From NCBI RefSeq assembly GCF_009846745.1, contig NZ_AQPF01000004.1:124001-188000 (forward strand): a DNA stretch of 64,000 nucleotides. The letters are read 5' to 3'. The notes beneath the pieces are model-generated. The model ran no database searches, had not been told where the DNA came from, and saw only the letters and a program-made list of their open reading frames with translations. Position 1 is the stretch's first letter, and each line of letters opens with the position of its first letter. The stretch is from Alloalcanivorax xiamenensis (GTDB lineage: Bacteria; Pseudomonadota; Gammaproteobacteria; Pseudomonadales; Alcanivoracaceae). Shown here piece after piece: positions 50,820 to 59,584 of the stretch. Both the position numbers and the translations under genes were made by a program.

Positions 50820-52310
50820 TTACCGGCGGTCGCCGTCGGCGGAAGCCGTGGTGACCCGACTGGCGTCGGTGCCCGGTTCCACCAGGGTGTGTACCGCCTT
50901 CAGTACTTCGTCCAGTACCGCCCGGGATTTCCAGGCGCTGCGATCATTGATCATCGCCGCCACCGCCCAGGTGGTGTTGTTCTGATCGCGGGTGAAGCCG
51001 GCGATGGAACGCACGTTGCTCAGTGTGCCGGTCTTGATGTGTCCTTCGCCCACCAGCGCGGTATTACGCAGCCGGTTACGCATGGTGCCGTCCATCGCCA
51101 CCAGCGGTAGCGAGGCGATCAACTCGGCGGCGAACGGGCTGCGCCAGGCCTGTTGCAGCATCAGTGCCTGCTGGTGGGCGGTGATGCGCTCCACGCGGGA
51201 CAATCCCGAGCCGTTTTCCAGCACTACCTGGCTGACGTCGATACCTTTCAGCCGCATCCATTCGAGGATTGCCCGGTCGGCCGCGGCAAGATCGTCCTTG
51301 TCGCCGGCCAGCCGGTTTTCCGCGCCGATGGTCAGGAATAACTGGCGGGCCATGATGTTGCTGCTCCACTTGTTGATGTCGCGCACCATGGTGACCAGAT
51401 CCGGCGAGGATGTGGTCACCAGCAGCTTGGCGCCCCGCGCCAGCCGGCCAGTGCGGTCGCGGCCGGAGATCGAGCCGCCCATTTCCCGCCACAGGCCGCG
51501 AATCAGATTGGCGGTGTAGTTCTCTTGGGACATCAGGGACAGGTAACGGTCGGCACGACAATTCTCCGGCAAGGCGCCGGTGATGGTGACGGTGATCTTG
51601 CGACGGTCGGAAAAGTCCGGCTCGTATTGCAGCGCCTTGGAATTGTGTACCGGACAACGGCCCCGCTCCGGCGCGGTGACCTGGTTGTCGATCACGATCT
51701 TGCTGACGGGCGGTTCAGTGCTGACATGCACCTTGCCGTCCCGGCTCATCATACGAATGCGGAACACGTTCAGGTTGGTGAGCAGAGAGTTGGGTTCCAC
51801 CAGATAGGGCGCGTAGGGGTTGTCGCCATCGTCGTTGAAATGGGGGACGCCGTTGGGCAGATGAAAGTAGCTGCCGTCGAGTATCAGGTCGCCCCGGATA
51901 TGCTTGATGCCCATGGCGCGCAGATCGCGCAGCAGCAGCCACATGCGCTCCAGAGTCAGTTTGGGGTCGCCGACGCCGACATAGTACAGGTTGCCTTTCA
52001 GCGTATCGCCTTTTTGTTCGCCGTCGGTATACAGTCGGGTGTGCCACTGGAAGTTGGGCCCGAGCAGTTCCAGCGCGGCATAAGTGGTGACCAGCTTCAT
52101 GGTGGAGCCCGGATTCATCTGCTCGTCGGCGTTGACGAAACGGGGTTCGCCGGGACCGTCCAGTGGGATTGCCGCCAGTGACAGGGATTCTTCCGGTAAC
52201 TTCCGTTCCTGCAGGCTCTCGTAGATGTTGTCGGCCCAGGATTCGGCATTTGCCGGGGACATGACGACGAACATCAGACACAGCGACAACCAGAACGGAC
52301 GGCAAGTCAT
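50820..52310 (-). CDS. dacB: D-alanyl-D-alanine carboxypeptidase/endopeptidase (PBP4 type)
   Basis: A 496-residue periplasmic penicillin-binding protein of peptidase family S13. The signal peptide ends MSPANAESW. SxxK is in NPGSTMKLVTTYAAL, SxN in NKWSSNIMARQLF, and KTG in GHIKTGTLSNVRSIAG. The two extra domains of PBP4 lie between the first and second motifs. It trims and cuts peptidoglycan crosslinks. The ATG at 52310 is used; a TTG 6 nt upstream is nearer the GAGGGAG. Not linked to the main wall cluster. Confidence 0.95.
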   Translation of the reverse strand: MTCRPFWLSLCLMFVVMSPANAESWADNIYESLQERKLPEESLSLAAIPLDGPGEPRFVNADEQMNPGSTMKLVTTYAALELLGPNFQWHTRLYTDGEQKGDTLKGNLYYVGVGDPKLTLERMWLLLRDLRAMGIKHIRGDLILDGSYFHLPNGVPHFNDDGDNPYAPYLVEPNSLLTNLNVFRIRMMSRDGKVHVSTEPPVSKIVIDNQVTAPERGRCPVHNSKALQYEPDFSDRRKITVTITGALPENCRADRYLSLMSQENYTANLIRGLWREMGGSISGRDRTGRLARGAKLLVTTSSPDLVTMVRDINKWSSNIMARQLFLTIGAENRLAGDKDDLAAADRAILEWMRLKGIDVSQVVLENGSGLSRVERITAHQQALMLQQAWRSPFAAELIASLPLVAMDGTMRNRLRNTALVGEGHIKTGTLSNVRSIAGFTRDQNNTTWAVAAMINDRSAWKSRAVLDEVLKAVHTLVEPGTDASRVTTASADGDRR

Positions 52311-52628
52311 GATCAATGCGGGCTCCCTCGAGTACGGCATACGGATCCGGCGTCATGGCGGCGGATCGGGGCTTCCTTGGCGCGACGGCAGGGGCGAACG
52401 CCGCCACCGCGAAATGTGGATTGGTATAAACTTGGCCTGAGAATGGCGGATGCGGAGCCAATGCCGGGTAGGTCCGGTAGCAGAGCCGCACACCATTTGA
52501 GGCAATATTAGACTAAACGAATTGCCGGTCACGGTCAGTGGCGAGCCGGGCCGCACTTTGTAAAACCTTGGAACCTGTTTGGGGCCCGGCGCGGTGGCGT
52601 AAAGGTCCCGAGCAGTCTCTGGAGTATC
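52311..52628. other. 318-bp gap between dacB and the DUF6164 gene
   Basis: A divergent promoter region. I see no ORF with a credible start and no strong dyad. An AT-rich patch (GGCAATATTAGACTAAAC, ~52501-52518) could be the -10 area of the plus-strand gene. Confidence 0.5.
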
Positions 52629-52988
52629 ATGACCACTTTGTTGTTGAATCTGCGCCGGGTACCGGACGACGAAGCGGATGAAGTCCGCGCTTTGCTGGAG
52701 CGGCATGACATCCCTTTCTATGAAACCAGGCCCAGTCTTTGGGGCGTTTCCGCTGGTGGAATCTGGTTGACCCGCCCCGAGGATCGGCAGCGGGCACAGG
52801 CGCTGATGGCTGAATACCAGCAGGATCGGGGCCAGCGGCAGCGGGCCGCCTATGAGGAGGCCCGTCGTCTGGGCACCGCGCCAACCCTGTGGCGCCGATT
52901 GCGGGAACAGCCGGTACGGGCACTGGCCATGCTGCTGGCGGTGATCGCGTTGTTGCTGATCACGCTGCTGCCGTTTTTGACCTTTTAG
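52629..52988 (+). CDS. DUF6164 family membrane-anchored protein
   Basis: A 119-residue protein. The N-terminal ~60 residues (LLLNLRRVPDDEADEVRALL, then FYETRPSLWGVSAGGIWLTR) resemble a DUF2007-like nucleotide/ligand fold. A charged coiled linker and one C-terminal TM helix (ALAMLLAVIALLLITLLPFL) follow. The ATG has CTGGAG upstream. The function is unknown. It is convergent with lipA. Confidence 0.8.
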   Translation: MTTLLLNLRRVPDDEADEVRALLERHDIPFYETRPSLWGVSAGGIWLTRPEDRQRAQALMAEYQQDRGQRQRAAYEEARRLGTAPTLWRRLREQPVRALAMLLAVIALLLITLLPFLTF

Positions 52989-53072
52989 GCAGTACCGTTA
53001 TTGTGGCTCCTGAACCATTGGGGCCCCACGGTTGTGAAACAGTCTGCTTATACGCAGCACGCTGGCGGGCGG

Positions 53073-53143
53073 ATTCGCTGCCAAGGCAGCTTCCCACAGC
53101 GACTCCGTGATTCATGCTGTGGGAAGCTGCCTTGGCAGCGAAT
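53073..53143. repeat. REP-like double-arm palindrome, copy 6
   Basis: The longest perfect copy: 28 bp (53073-53100) pairs with 53116-53143 around a 15-nt loop. The inner word is GCCAAGGC. It sits between the convergent DUF6164 and lipA genes. Confidence 0.9.
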
Positions 53144-53237
53144 ACCAACAAAAGACCGATTTGAGTTGACGTCAAGACCGGTTGTGTAGCTGCAATGTCT
53201 TTGGTGACGAGGTTTTAATGTTAGCGTCTGGCTATCC

Positions 53238-54239
53238 CTAGCCGTGGGCCAGATCGTCGGGATCACCGACGTTGACGCCCTTGTGCTGGAGGTCGGCGTG
53301 GTAGGAACTGCGCACCATCGGGCCGGAGGCGATGGAGGTGAAGCCCATCTTGCGGCCTTCCTCGGCGAACATCTTGAAATCGTCCGGGTGCACGTAGCGC
53401 TCCACCGGAGCATGGAAGCGACTCGGCTGCAGGTACTGGCCAATGGTGATCATGTCGACGTCGTGGTCGCGCAGATCACGCAGGGTTTCCAGTACCTGAT
53501 CGTTGGTTTCACCCAGGCCGACCATGATGCCGGATTTGGTGGGCACATCCGGGCGTCGGGCGCCAAATTCCCGCAGCAGCTTCAGTGAATGCTCGTAACG
53601 GGCCCCGGGGCGGGCTTTCTTGTACAGGTGCGGCACGGTTTCGATGTTGTGGTTGAACACATCCGGTGGCGTCGCATCAAGGATATCGAGCGCATCCTCC
53701 AGGCACGGGCGGAAATCCGGCGTCAGAATCTCGATCTTGGTGTCCGGGCTGGTGGCGCGGATCTCGCGGATACAGTCGGCGAAGTGGCCAGCGCCGCCGT
53801 CCGCCAGATCATCGCGGTCCACCGAGGTGATAACCACGTACTTCAGAGCCAGATCAGCCACTGACTCGGCCAGGTGGAGAGGTTCTTCCGGGTCCAGCGC
53901 GTTGGGACGGCCGAAGCCCACGTCACAGAACGAACAGCGGCGGGTGCAGATATCGCCCATGATCATGAAAGTGGCGGTGCCGCCGCCAAAACATTCCGGC
54001 AGGTTGGGACAAGAGGCCTCTTCACACACGGTGTGCAGTTTCTGCCGGCGCAGCATGCTCTTGATACGCTGGATCTCGCCGTTGGCGGGCACTCGCACCC
54101 GGATCCAGTCCGGCTTGCGCTCGCGTGCCGGCGCTTCCTCGTTAACCATGGGAATGGTGCGGACCTTGTCGGCGCCACGCAGCTTGTCGCCGATACGGAC
54201 TTTCTGTTTTGCCGGACGTTTCGCCTGTGCTTCGCTCAT
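53238..54239 (-). CDS. lipA: Lipoyl synthase
   Basis: A 333-residue radical-SAM enzyme inserting two sulfurs into octanoyl groups to make lipoate. The radical SAM cluster motif is GDICTRRCSFCDV (CxxxCxxC). The auxiliary cluster motif is CEEASCPNLPEC upstream of it. The conserved SSYHADLQ near the C-terminus supplies the serine ligand. The ATG at 54239 is used; the upstream extension of the open frame overlaps the lipB end and lacks conservation. It follows lipB on the same strand. Confidence 0.97.
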   Translation of the reverse strand: MSEAQAKRPAKQKVRIGDKLRGADKVRTIPMVNEEAPARERKPDWIRVRVPANGEIQRIKSMLRRQKLHTVCEEASCPNLPECFGGGTATFMIMGDICTRRCSFCDVGFGRPNALDPEEPLHLAESVADLALKYVVITSVDRDDLADGGAGHFADCIREIRATSPDTKIEILTPDFRPCLEDALDILDATPPDVFNHNIETVPHLYKKARPGARYEHSLKLLREFGARRPDVPTKSGIMVGLGETNDQVLETLRDLRDHDVDMITIGQYLQPSRFHAPVERYVHPDDFKMFAEEGRKMGFTSIASGPMVRSSYHADLQHKGVNVGDPDDLAHG

Positions 54240-54327
54240 CTGTTCTCTCGCCTTGGCGTGTAGGCGCCTTTTGGGCGCTTGCTCAATGTCATCAGGGCCG
54301 GGTAGGCCTGCGTTACCGCTGAAGCCG

Positions 54328-54996
54328 TCAGGCCTCGGGTTTCCGCTGGGGTAAAGTGTACCAGTCCGGTGGCGGTGCTGTCCGGGGCTCAAGCCCCAGG
54401 CGGTGGGCGAGAATCGTAACCAGATCCTCTTCCACCTGCTGCCGGGTCAGTGTCAGGCCTTCGGCGGCCAGGCTGGTCATGGGCTGGCCGGCGTAGCCGC
54501 ATGGGTTGATGCGCTGCCAGGGCGTGGCGTCCGCGTCCCGATTCAGCGCCAGGCCATGATAGCTGCCCTTGCGGCGAATGCGCAGGCCCAATGAGGCGAT
54601 CTTGGCGCCGTTCACATAGACCCCGGGGGCGTCCTCGCGGTTGACGGCGTCGATGCCCTGGGTCGCCAGATAGTCCACCACCGCTTGTTCAATGGCGTTA
54701 ACCAGCCCGCGGCTGCCCATTCCCAGGCGCCGCACGTCCAGCATCAGATAGACCACGGTCTGGCCGGGACCATGGTAAGTGACCTGGCCGCCGCGGTCGC
54801 TGCGCACCACCGGGATATCGCCTGGGTTGAGTACGTGTTCGGGTTTGCCGGCCTGACCCAGGGTATATACCGGCGGATGCTCCAGCACCCACAGTTCGTC
54901 GGGTGTGCTGTCATCCCGTTGTTCGGTGAAATCCCGCATGGCCCGCCAGCAGGTGTCGTAATCCGCCTGCGGCAGATAGCGGACGAGCAGGTTCAT
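54328..54996 (-). CDS. lipB: Octanoyltransferase
   Basis: A 222-residue enzyme moving octanoate from ACP onto lipoyl domains. RGGQVTYHGPGQTVVYLMLD (residues ~70-90) is the family signature. The catalytic lysine lies in NGAKIASLGLRI, and the acyl-carrying cysteine in INPCGYAGQPMTSL. The ATG at 54996 with GGAG 7 nt upstream is preferred to the GTG at 55002. It starts 19 bp after ybeD and precedes lipA, the classic order. Confidence 0.97.
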   Translation of the reverse strand: MNLLVRYLPQADYDTCWRAMRDFTEQRDDSTPDELWVLEHPPVYTLGQAGKPEHVLNPGDIPVVRSDRGGQVTYHGPGQTVVYLMLDVRRLGMGSRGLVNAIEQAVVDYLATQGIDAVNREDAPGVYVNGAKIASLGLRIRRKGSYHGLALNRDADATPWQRINPCGYAGQPMTSLAAEGLTLTRQQVEEDLVTILAHRLGLEPRTAPPPDWYTLPQRKPEA

Positions 54997-55015
54997 CGGC
55001 ACGCTCCGGTTCGTG

Positions 55016-55288
55016 TTACAGGGTGATTTTCACATGGGGGCAGGCGTTCAGTTCCCGATACAGGGTTTCCACCTGTCCTTTGTCCTGAACCGTGATGCGG
55101 GCGGTGAGGGCAATGAAATTGCCGCGGCTGCTGGGGCGGGCGCTGAGATTGCGCGGGCGGTCGAAATCCAGCTCCAGTACACGCTCGATGATGTCCACCA
55201 CTGCATCTTCCAGGGGGGCGTCCACGGCGCCCATCACTTTCAAATGCATGGTGTGGGGAAATTCCCAAAGCTCTTCACGGATGGCCAT
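55016..55288 (-). CDS. ybeD: YbeD/DUF493 family protein
   Basis: A 90-residue ACT-like small protein. WEFPHTMHLKVMGAVDAP is the usual start, and SSRGNFIALTARITVQDKGQ and YRELNACPHVKITL match DUF493. It is always found between dacA/dat and lipB in this lineage. A regulatory role in lipoate metabolism has been suggested but is unproven. Confidence 0.95.
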   Translation of the reverse strand: MAIREELWEFPHTMHLKVMGAVDAPLEDAVVDIIERVLELDFDRPRNLSARPSSRGNFIALTARITVQDKGQVETLYRELNACPHVKITL

Positions 55289-55310
55289 GTCGATTCTCGC
55301 TACGGTGACG

Positions 55311-56174
55311 TCACACGCCGCAGAGGCGGCGCTTGAACGCTATATAGTGGCGGGCGAGGATTTTCCAAGTCTCGCCGGGGCGGCCGTCGCCCACCGGGCG
55401 GTCATCCAGAGTGACCACCGGTACCACGTCGCGGGTGGAGCTGGAGATCCAGACCTCATCGGCGTCGCCCAGTTCGGCCTCACTGATTTCCCGTTCGCGC
55501 AGGGGCAGGTCCTGCTCACGGCATAGCTCGATGACCAGGTCACGGGTAATGCCGCCGAGAATGGCGTGACTTGCCGGCGGGGTGGCGATCTCGCCGTCCT
55601 TCACGATGAAGACGTTGCTGGCGGCGCCTTCGGTGACGAAGCCGTCATGGATCAGAATCGCCTCGCGGGCGCCGACGGCGATCGCCTGTTGCCGCAGCAG
55701 GATGTTCGGCAGCAACGATATGGACTTGATATCGCATCGGGCCCAGCGGATATCGTCCAGGGTAATGGCGGCGACGCCGGTGATCCGGTCCGGTGTGTTC
55801 ACGGTTGGCACCGCCAGCGGCGAGGTGCTCATGAACACCGTGGGCGGCACCGGCGGATCGGGAAAGGCGTGATCGCGCTGGTCGGCGGCGCCACGGGTGA
55901 TTTGCAGGTATAGCGACAGATTGCCGCCGCCATTGCGTTGGATCAGTTCCCCGCAACGGCGACGCCAACCGGCCCGGTCATGCGGGTTGATCAGATAGAG
56001 CGCCGACAGGGAACGTTCCAGCCGGCGCAGATGTTCCTCGAAGCGGAACAGAACCCCGTTGAAGGCGGGGATCACCTCGTATACCCCATCGGCGAACAGG
56101 AAACCGCGATCCATCGGCGAGATGCGAGCCTGCTCCATGGCCATGAAGGCGCCGTTGAGGTAGACCGTGCTCAT
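55311..56174 (-). CDS. dat: D-amino-acid aminotransferase (class IV PLP)
   Basis: A 287-residue fold-type IV PLP enzyme. It has MDRGFLFADGVYEVIPAFNG near the N-terminus, the PLP lysine in RCDIKSISLLPNILLRQQA, and VTEGAASNVFIVKDG with the phosphate-binding loop. D-alanine transaminase converts D-Ala + 2-oxoglutarate to pyruvate + D-Glu, supplying D-Glu for the wall. Its start overlaps the dacA stop (TGATG), so it is translationally coupled to a carboxypeptidase that releases D-Ala, a sensible pairing. Confidence 0.93.
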   Translation of the reverse strand: MSTVYLNGAFMAMEQARISPMDRGFLFADGVYEVIPAFNGVLFRFEEHLRRLERSLSALYLINPHDRAGWRRRCGELIQRNGGGNLSLYLQITRGAADQRDHAFPDPPVPPTVFMSTSPLAVPTVNTPDRITGVAAITLDDIRWARCDIKSISLLPNILLRQQAIAVGAREAILIHDGFVTEGAASNVFIVKDGEIATPPASHAILGGITRDLVIELCREQDLPLREREISEAELGDADEVWISSSTRDVVPVVTLDDRPVGDGRPGETWKILARHYIAFKRRLCGV

Positions 56175-57340
56175 CAGAACAGGCCTTTGAAGAACAGTAT
56201 GATGTGGTCCCACAGACGCGAGAAGAAGCCGCCTTCTTCCACGCTTTCCAGCGCCACCAGCGGCGTTTCGCTGATCACTTCGTCGTCCAGACGGATGGTG
56301 ACCTTGCCGTATTGCTGGCCTTTCTCGATCGGGGCGCGCAGTTGCGGATCAATCGTCATGTCCGCTTGCAGACGGTCGGCGCTGTCCCGCGGCACGGTCA
56401 GCTGCACGTCCTTCTCCGGACCCAGGCGCACGGTATCGGCGGCTCCCAGCCAGACATCCGGGTTGGCGAGGACATCGTTGGCGCTGTAGGCCTTGTAGGA
56501 TTCGAAGAAGCGGAATCCGTAGGTCAGCAGCTTCTGGGTTTCCTGAGCGCGGGCCTGTTCGGAGGCGGTGCCCATGACCACGCTGATCAGGCGCATGTCG
56601 TCGCGTTTGGCGGACGCCACCAGGCAGTAACCGGCTTCGTCGGTGTGGCCGGTTTTCAAGCCATCGACGGTGGAATCCCGCCACAACAGCAGGTTGCGGT
56701 TGGTCTGGGTGATGCCGTTGTAGGTGAATTCCTTCTCGGCATAGATATCGTAGTGTTCCGGATAGTCGTTAATGATGGCCCGGGCCAGCCGTGCCATATC
56801 GTGGGCGGTACTGTGGTGGTTTTCCGCCGGCCAGCCGGTGGCGTTCATGAAGTGGGTGTCGTTCATGTTCAGGGCCCGCGCCTGCTGGTTCATCAGATCG
56901 GCGAAGGCATCCTCGGAACCGGCGATGTACTCGGCCATGGCGACACTGGCGTCGTTGCCGGACTGAATGATGATACCGCGCAGCAGATCGTCGATGGCGG
57001 CCTGGGTACCTTCCTTCAGGAAGGTACGCGAGCCGCCCATGCGCCAGGCCTTGACGCTGACCGGCGCCTGGTCCTGGAGTGAGATATTGCCGGATTGAAT
57101 CTCCCGCTCGGCGATGTAGGCGGTCATCATCTTGGTCAGACTGGCCGGAGGCATGGTCTGATCAGCGTTGTGCTCGACGATGATATGGCCGCTGCGGGCG
57201 TCCATCAGAATATAGCTGCGGGCTTCCACCGAGGGCGCGCGCGGCACGCTGCTCTGAGCCTGTCCGGTCAGCGGCAGCAGCGCCAGACAGGCGGCGGCGA
57301 ATAAAAAGAAGATATCGCGAAGGGCAATTCTCTGGATCAT
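56174..57340 (-). CDS. dacA: D-alanyl-D-alanine carboxypeptidase (PBP5/6 type)
   Basis: A 388-residue periplasmic enzyme removing the terminal D-Ala of wall pentapeptides. It has a signal peptide (ALLPLTGQAQ), then SLTK in MPPASLTKMMTAYIAE, SGN in IIQSGNDASVAMAEYI, and KTG in VDGLKTGHTDEAGYCLVASA. The C-terminal PBP5_C domain and an amphipathic anchor helix (FSRLWDHIILFFKGLF) complete it. It is one of three PBPs in this stretch and is coupled to dat. Confidence 0.97.
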   Translation of the reverse strand: MIQRIALRDIFFLFAAACLALLPLTGQAQSSVPRAPSVEARSYILMDARSGHIIVEHNADQTMPPASLTKMMTAYIAEREIQSGNISLQDQAPVSVKAWRMGGSRTFLKEGTQAAIDDLLRGIIIQSGNDASVAMAEYIAGSEDAFADLMNQQARALNMNDTHFMNATGWPAENHHSTAHDMARLARAIINDYPEHYDIYAEKEFTYNGITQTNRNLLLWRDSTVDGLKTGHTDEAGYCLVASAKRDDMRLISVVMGTASEQARAQETQKLLTYGFRFFESYKAYSANDVLANPDVWLGAADTVRLGPEKDVQLTVPRDSADRLQADMTIDPQLRAPIEKGQQYGKVTIRLDDEVISETPLVALESVEEGGFFSRLWDHIILFFKGLF

Positions 57341-57473
57341 GGTTTCCTGCCTGTTAGTACTTCTTGTCGACTCCGGCTCGGGACCGGATACGGTGATGGC
57401 CTGTTTCCAACGTCGACGCAGCCGCGAGGCGCGGACCTTGGAAAGAATTCACAGGGCCTGAAATTTCCGGGCC

Positions 57474-58406
57474 TTAGCGAACCGGCATCGGATTGCCGAA
57501 ACCGGCCTGCCGGCATGCCTGGCGTGCTTGCTCCTGGTCGTCCAGGCTGGCGAAGGGGCCCAACCACACCTTGTAGTAGGCGCTGTCGTCCGGTTTGCGC
57601 ACGGTCACTGGCAGCTTCAGCCGGTGGCGCAACTGGCGTTCCAGATCACGGGCGCCGTCCAGAGCCCGGAAAGCGCCGGCCTGGAGATAAAGGTCCCCGG
57701 ATTCGGCCTGGGTTTTACCAGCCTCCGGGGGAGGGCTGTCCAGCGCCGCACGTACCGCGGTGGGTACGGTGCCCTGACGACGGCCTCCAGGGCGCTTCTC
57801 TGGCATCAGAGCTTCCACCCGGACATGGCCGGTACCGTTCTGCTCGATGCCGAGGCGAACCGCGGCGGCCCAGGACAGATCAATGATGCGATCGGAATGG
57901 AAGGGACCGCGGTCGTTCACCCGCACCACCAGTTGCTTGTTATTGTCCAGATTGGTGACACGTACGTAAGTGGGTAGTGGCAAGGTGCGATGGGCGGCGG
58001 TGAACCGGTACATATCGTAGGGTTCGCCGCTGGAGGTTCGATAGCCGTGAAATTTGCGGCCATACCAGGATGCCAGTCCTTCTTCCTGGTAACCCTCGGA
58101 GGAGGGCAGCACATGATAGGTCTGCCCCCATACGGAGTAAGTGGTCGGGTTGCCGTAACGGCTGGGAGGTTCGGCCTTGGGTACCGGTTCCGGCATCCGC
58201 TCGACGCTGTGCCGCTCCCGGGCCGGAGGCGGGCTGTCGGTGTCATGGGCGTAACGGTCCGAGCCCGGTGCGCCGGCGGGGTCGCGGGCCGGGGGCTGAG
58301 CCGGGGCATCACCGGTGGCGCCGACGGAGGCCGGCGTGGTCGCCGGGGGCGCCAAGCTACAGGCGCCCAGAGCCAGGGCCAGCGCACTGATCAGAAGGGC
58401 ACGCAT
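57474..58406 (-). CDS. rlpA: RlpA septal-ring lytic transglycosylase, lipoprotein
   Basis: A 310-residue outer-membrane lipoprotein (LALALGACSLA, acyl-Cys 15). A Pro/Ala-rich linker precedes the double-psi beta-barrel domain: GLASWYGRKFHGYRTSSGEP and VVRVNDRGPFHSDRIIDLS, with the catalytic Asp and His. A C-terminal SPOR domain (~230-305) binds denuded glycan at the septum. Its ATG (58404-58406) touches the mltB stop, so it is translationally coupled. Confidence 0.95.
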   Translation of the reverse strand: MRALLISALALALGACSLAPPATTPASVGATGDAPAQPPARDPAGAPGSDRYAHDTDSPPPARERHSVERMPEPVPKAEPPSRYGNPTTYSVWGQTYHVLPSSEGYQEEGLASWYGRKFHGYRTSSGEPYDMYRFTAAHRTLPLPTYVRVTNLDNNKQLVVRVNDRGPFHSDRIIDLSWAAAVRLGIEQNGTGHVRVEALMPEKRPGGRRQGTVPTAVRAALDSPPPEAGKTQAESGDLYLQAGAFRALDGARDLERQLRHRLKLPVTVRKPDDSAYYKVWLGPFASLDDQEQARQACRQAGFGNPMPVR

Positions 58407-59452
58407 CAAGACCTGTCCTCTTCCAGAGCATGGGCCAGCTGCCGGGACAGCTGCAGCACCGCCATGGCGTAGAGTTCGCTGTGGTTGTATCGAGTGATCA
58501 CGTAAAAGTTGCGCGTCACCATCCAGAATTCGTGTCCTTTTTCACCGGTCAGGTCCAGCAGCGCCACCTGGGTGTCGTCCGCCAGATCAAAACAGTATTC
58601 GCTGCCGAGGGTATCATCCTGGCAGCTCACTGCCACTACGCCGTTTTTCCGGGCCGTGGAGAGACTGAAAGAGGGCTTGTAGCCTTTTTTCGCCAACGCC
58701 TGATAGCCCTGCCCTTCGATTCTGGCACGGGCGGCCACCGGAAAGCCCGGTTGCCAATGATGACGATGGAAATAATTTGCAACACTGCCGATGGCGTCGG
58801 CGGGGCTGTTGACCAGATCGGTGACGCCATCCTGATCATAGTCCACCGCGTAGGCCTGGTAACTGGTGGGGATGAACTGCGCCAGGCCCATGGCGCCGGC
58901 GTAGGAGCCGGTGATCTCACTGGCGTTGATATGGGCCTGATTCTCCATCTCCATCAGGGCCACCAACTGACCGCGGAAGAAAGATGCCCGCGGGGGATAG
59001 TCGAAGCCCAGGGTGGTCAGGGCGTCGAGCACCCGGTAGGTACCCTTATGACGGCCGTAGTAGGTTTCCACGCCGATGATGGCGAGGATGATTTCACGGG
59101 GCACGCCATACTCGGCTTCGGCCCGGGCCAGGTCCTGTTGATTCTCCCTGGCGAAGGCGACGCCGGCATCGACCCGTTCCTGCTGTAAAAAGATTTTCTG
59201 ATAGCGGGCCCAGGTCATGGTGTGTTCCGCGGGACGCGCGATGGACTCGAGAATCTTGTCCTGACGTCGGGCCTGGGACAGCAGTTCCCGGGCCCGTTTT
59301 TCGTCCACGCCTTTTTTCACCACTTCCTGGATCAGGGCTTCCGCCTGGGGATGACGGGCATATCCTTGCTCTTCGGCAAAGGCCATGGCCGCGGGGAAAA
59401 CAGCGGCGAGGAAAGCAAAGGGGGTGAGCAGGGCGGACAGTCTTACACCCAT
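58406..59452 (-). CDS. mltB: Membrane-bound lytic murein transglycosylase B
   Basis: A 348-residue enzyme cleaving glycan with anhydro-MurNAc formation. It has AIIGVETYYGRHKGTYRVLD with the catalytic glutamate, followed by SYAGAMGLAQFIPTSYQAYA. The signal peptide ends PAAMAFAEEQ without a lipobox, so this looks like a soluble periplasmic MltB/SltB form. I choose the ATG at 59452, which has GGAG 6 nt upstream and begins the signal peptide, over one at 59464. It forms part of the rodA-mltB-rlpA-dacA block. Confidence 0.94.
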   Translation of the reverse strand: MGVRLSALLTPFAFLAAVFPAAMAFAEEQGYARHPQAEALIQEVVKKGVDEKRARELLSQARRQDKILESIARPAEHTMTWARYQKIFLQQERVDAGVAFARENQQDLARAEAEYGVPREIILAIIGVETYYGRHKGTYRVLDALTTLGFDYPPRASFFRGQLVALMEMENQAHINASEITGSYAGAMGLAQFIPTSYQAYAVDYDQDGVTDLVNSPADAIGSVANYFHRHHWQPGFPVAARARIEGQGYQALAKKGYKPSFSLSTARKNGVVAVSCQDDTLGSEYCFDLADDTQVALLDLTGEKGHEFWMVTRNFYVITRYNHSELYAMAVLQLSRQLAHALEEDRS

Positions 59453-59499
59453 GAGTTTCTCCATAAAAACAGGGGGGATGGGGCTGGGGCCATAATATC

Positions 59500-59555
59500 G
59501 GGGTCGGCGAGGTTAAACCATGATCGCGGCGCGCGCCGCGCCGGCGGCCGACCCC
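59500..59555. other. Large dyad between rodA and mltB
   Basis: GGGGTCGGC (59500-59508) pairs with GCCGACCCC (59547-59555). The intervening sequence holds the self-complementary CGCGGCGCGCGCCGCG. It is the only strong structure inside the wall operon and could be a partial terminator or an RNA-processing site. Confidence 0.5.
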
Positions 59556-59584
59556 AATTGCTGACCATGGAATCCGCCGCCAGT

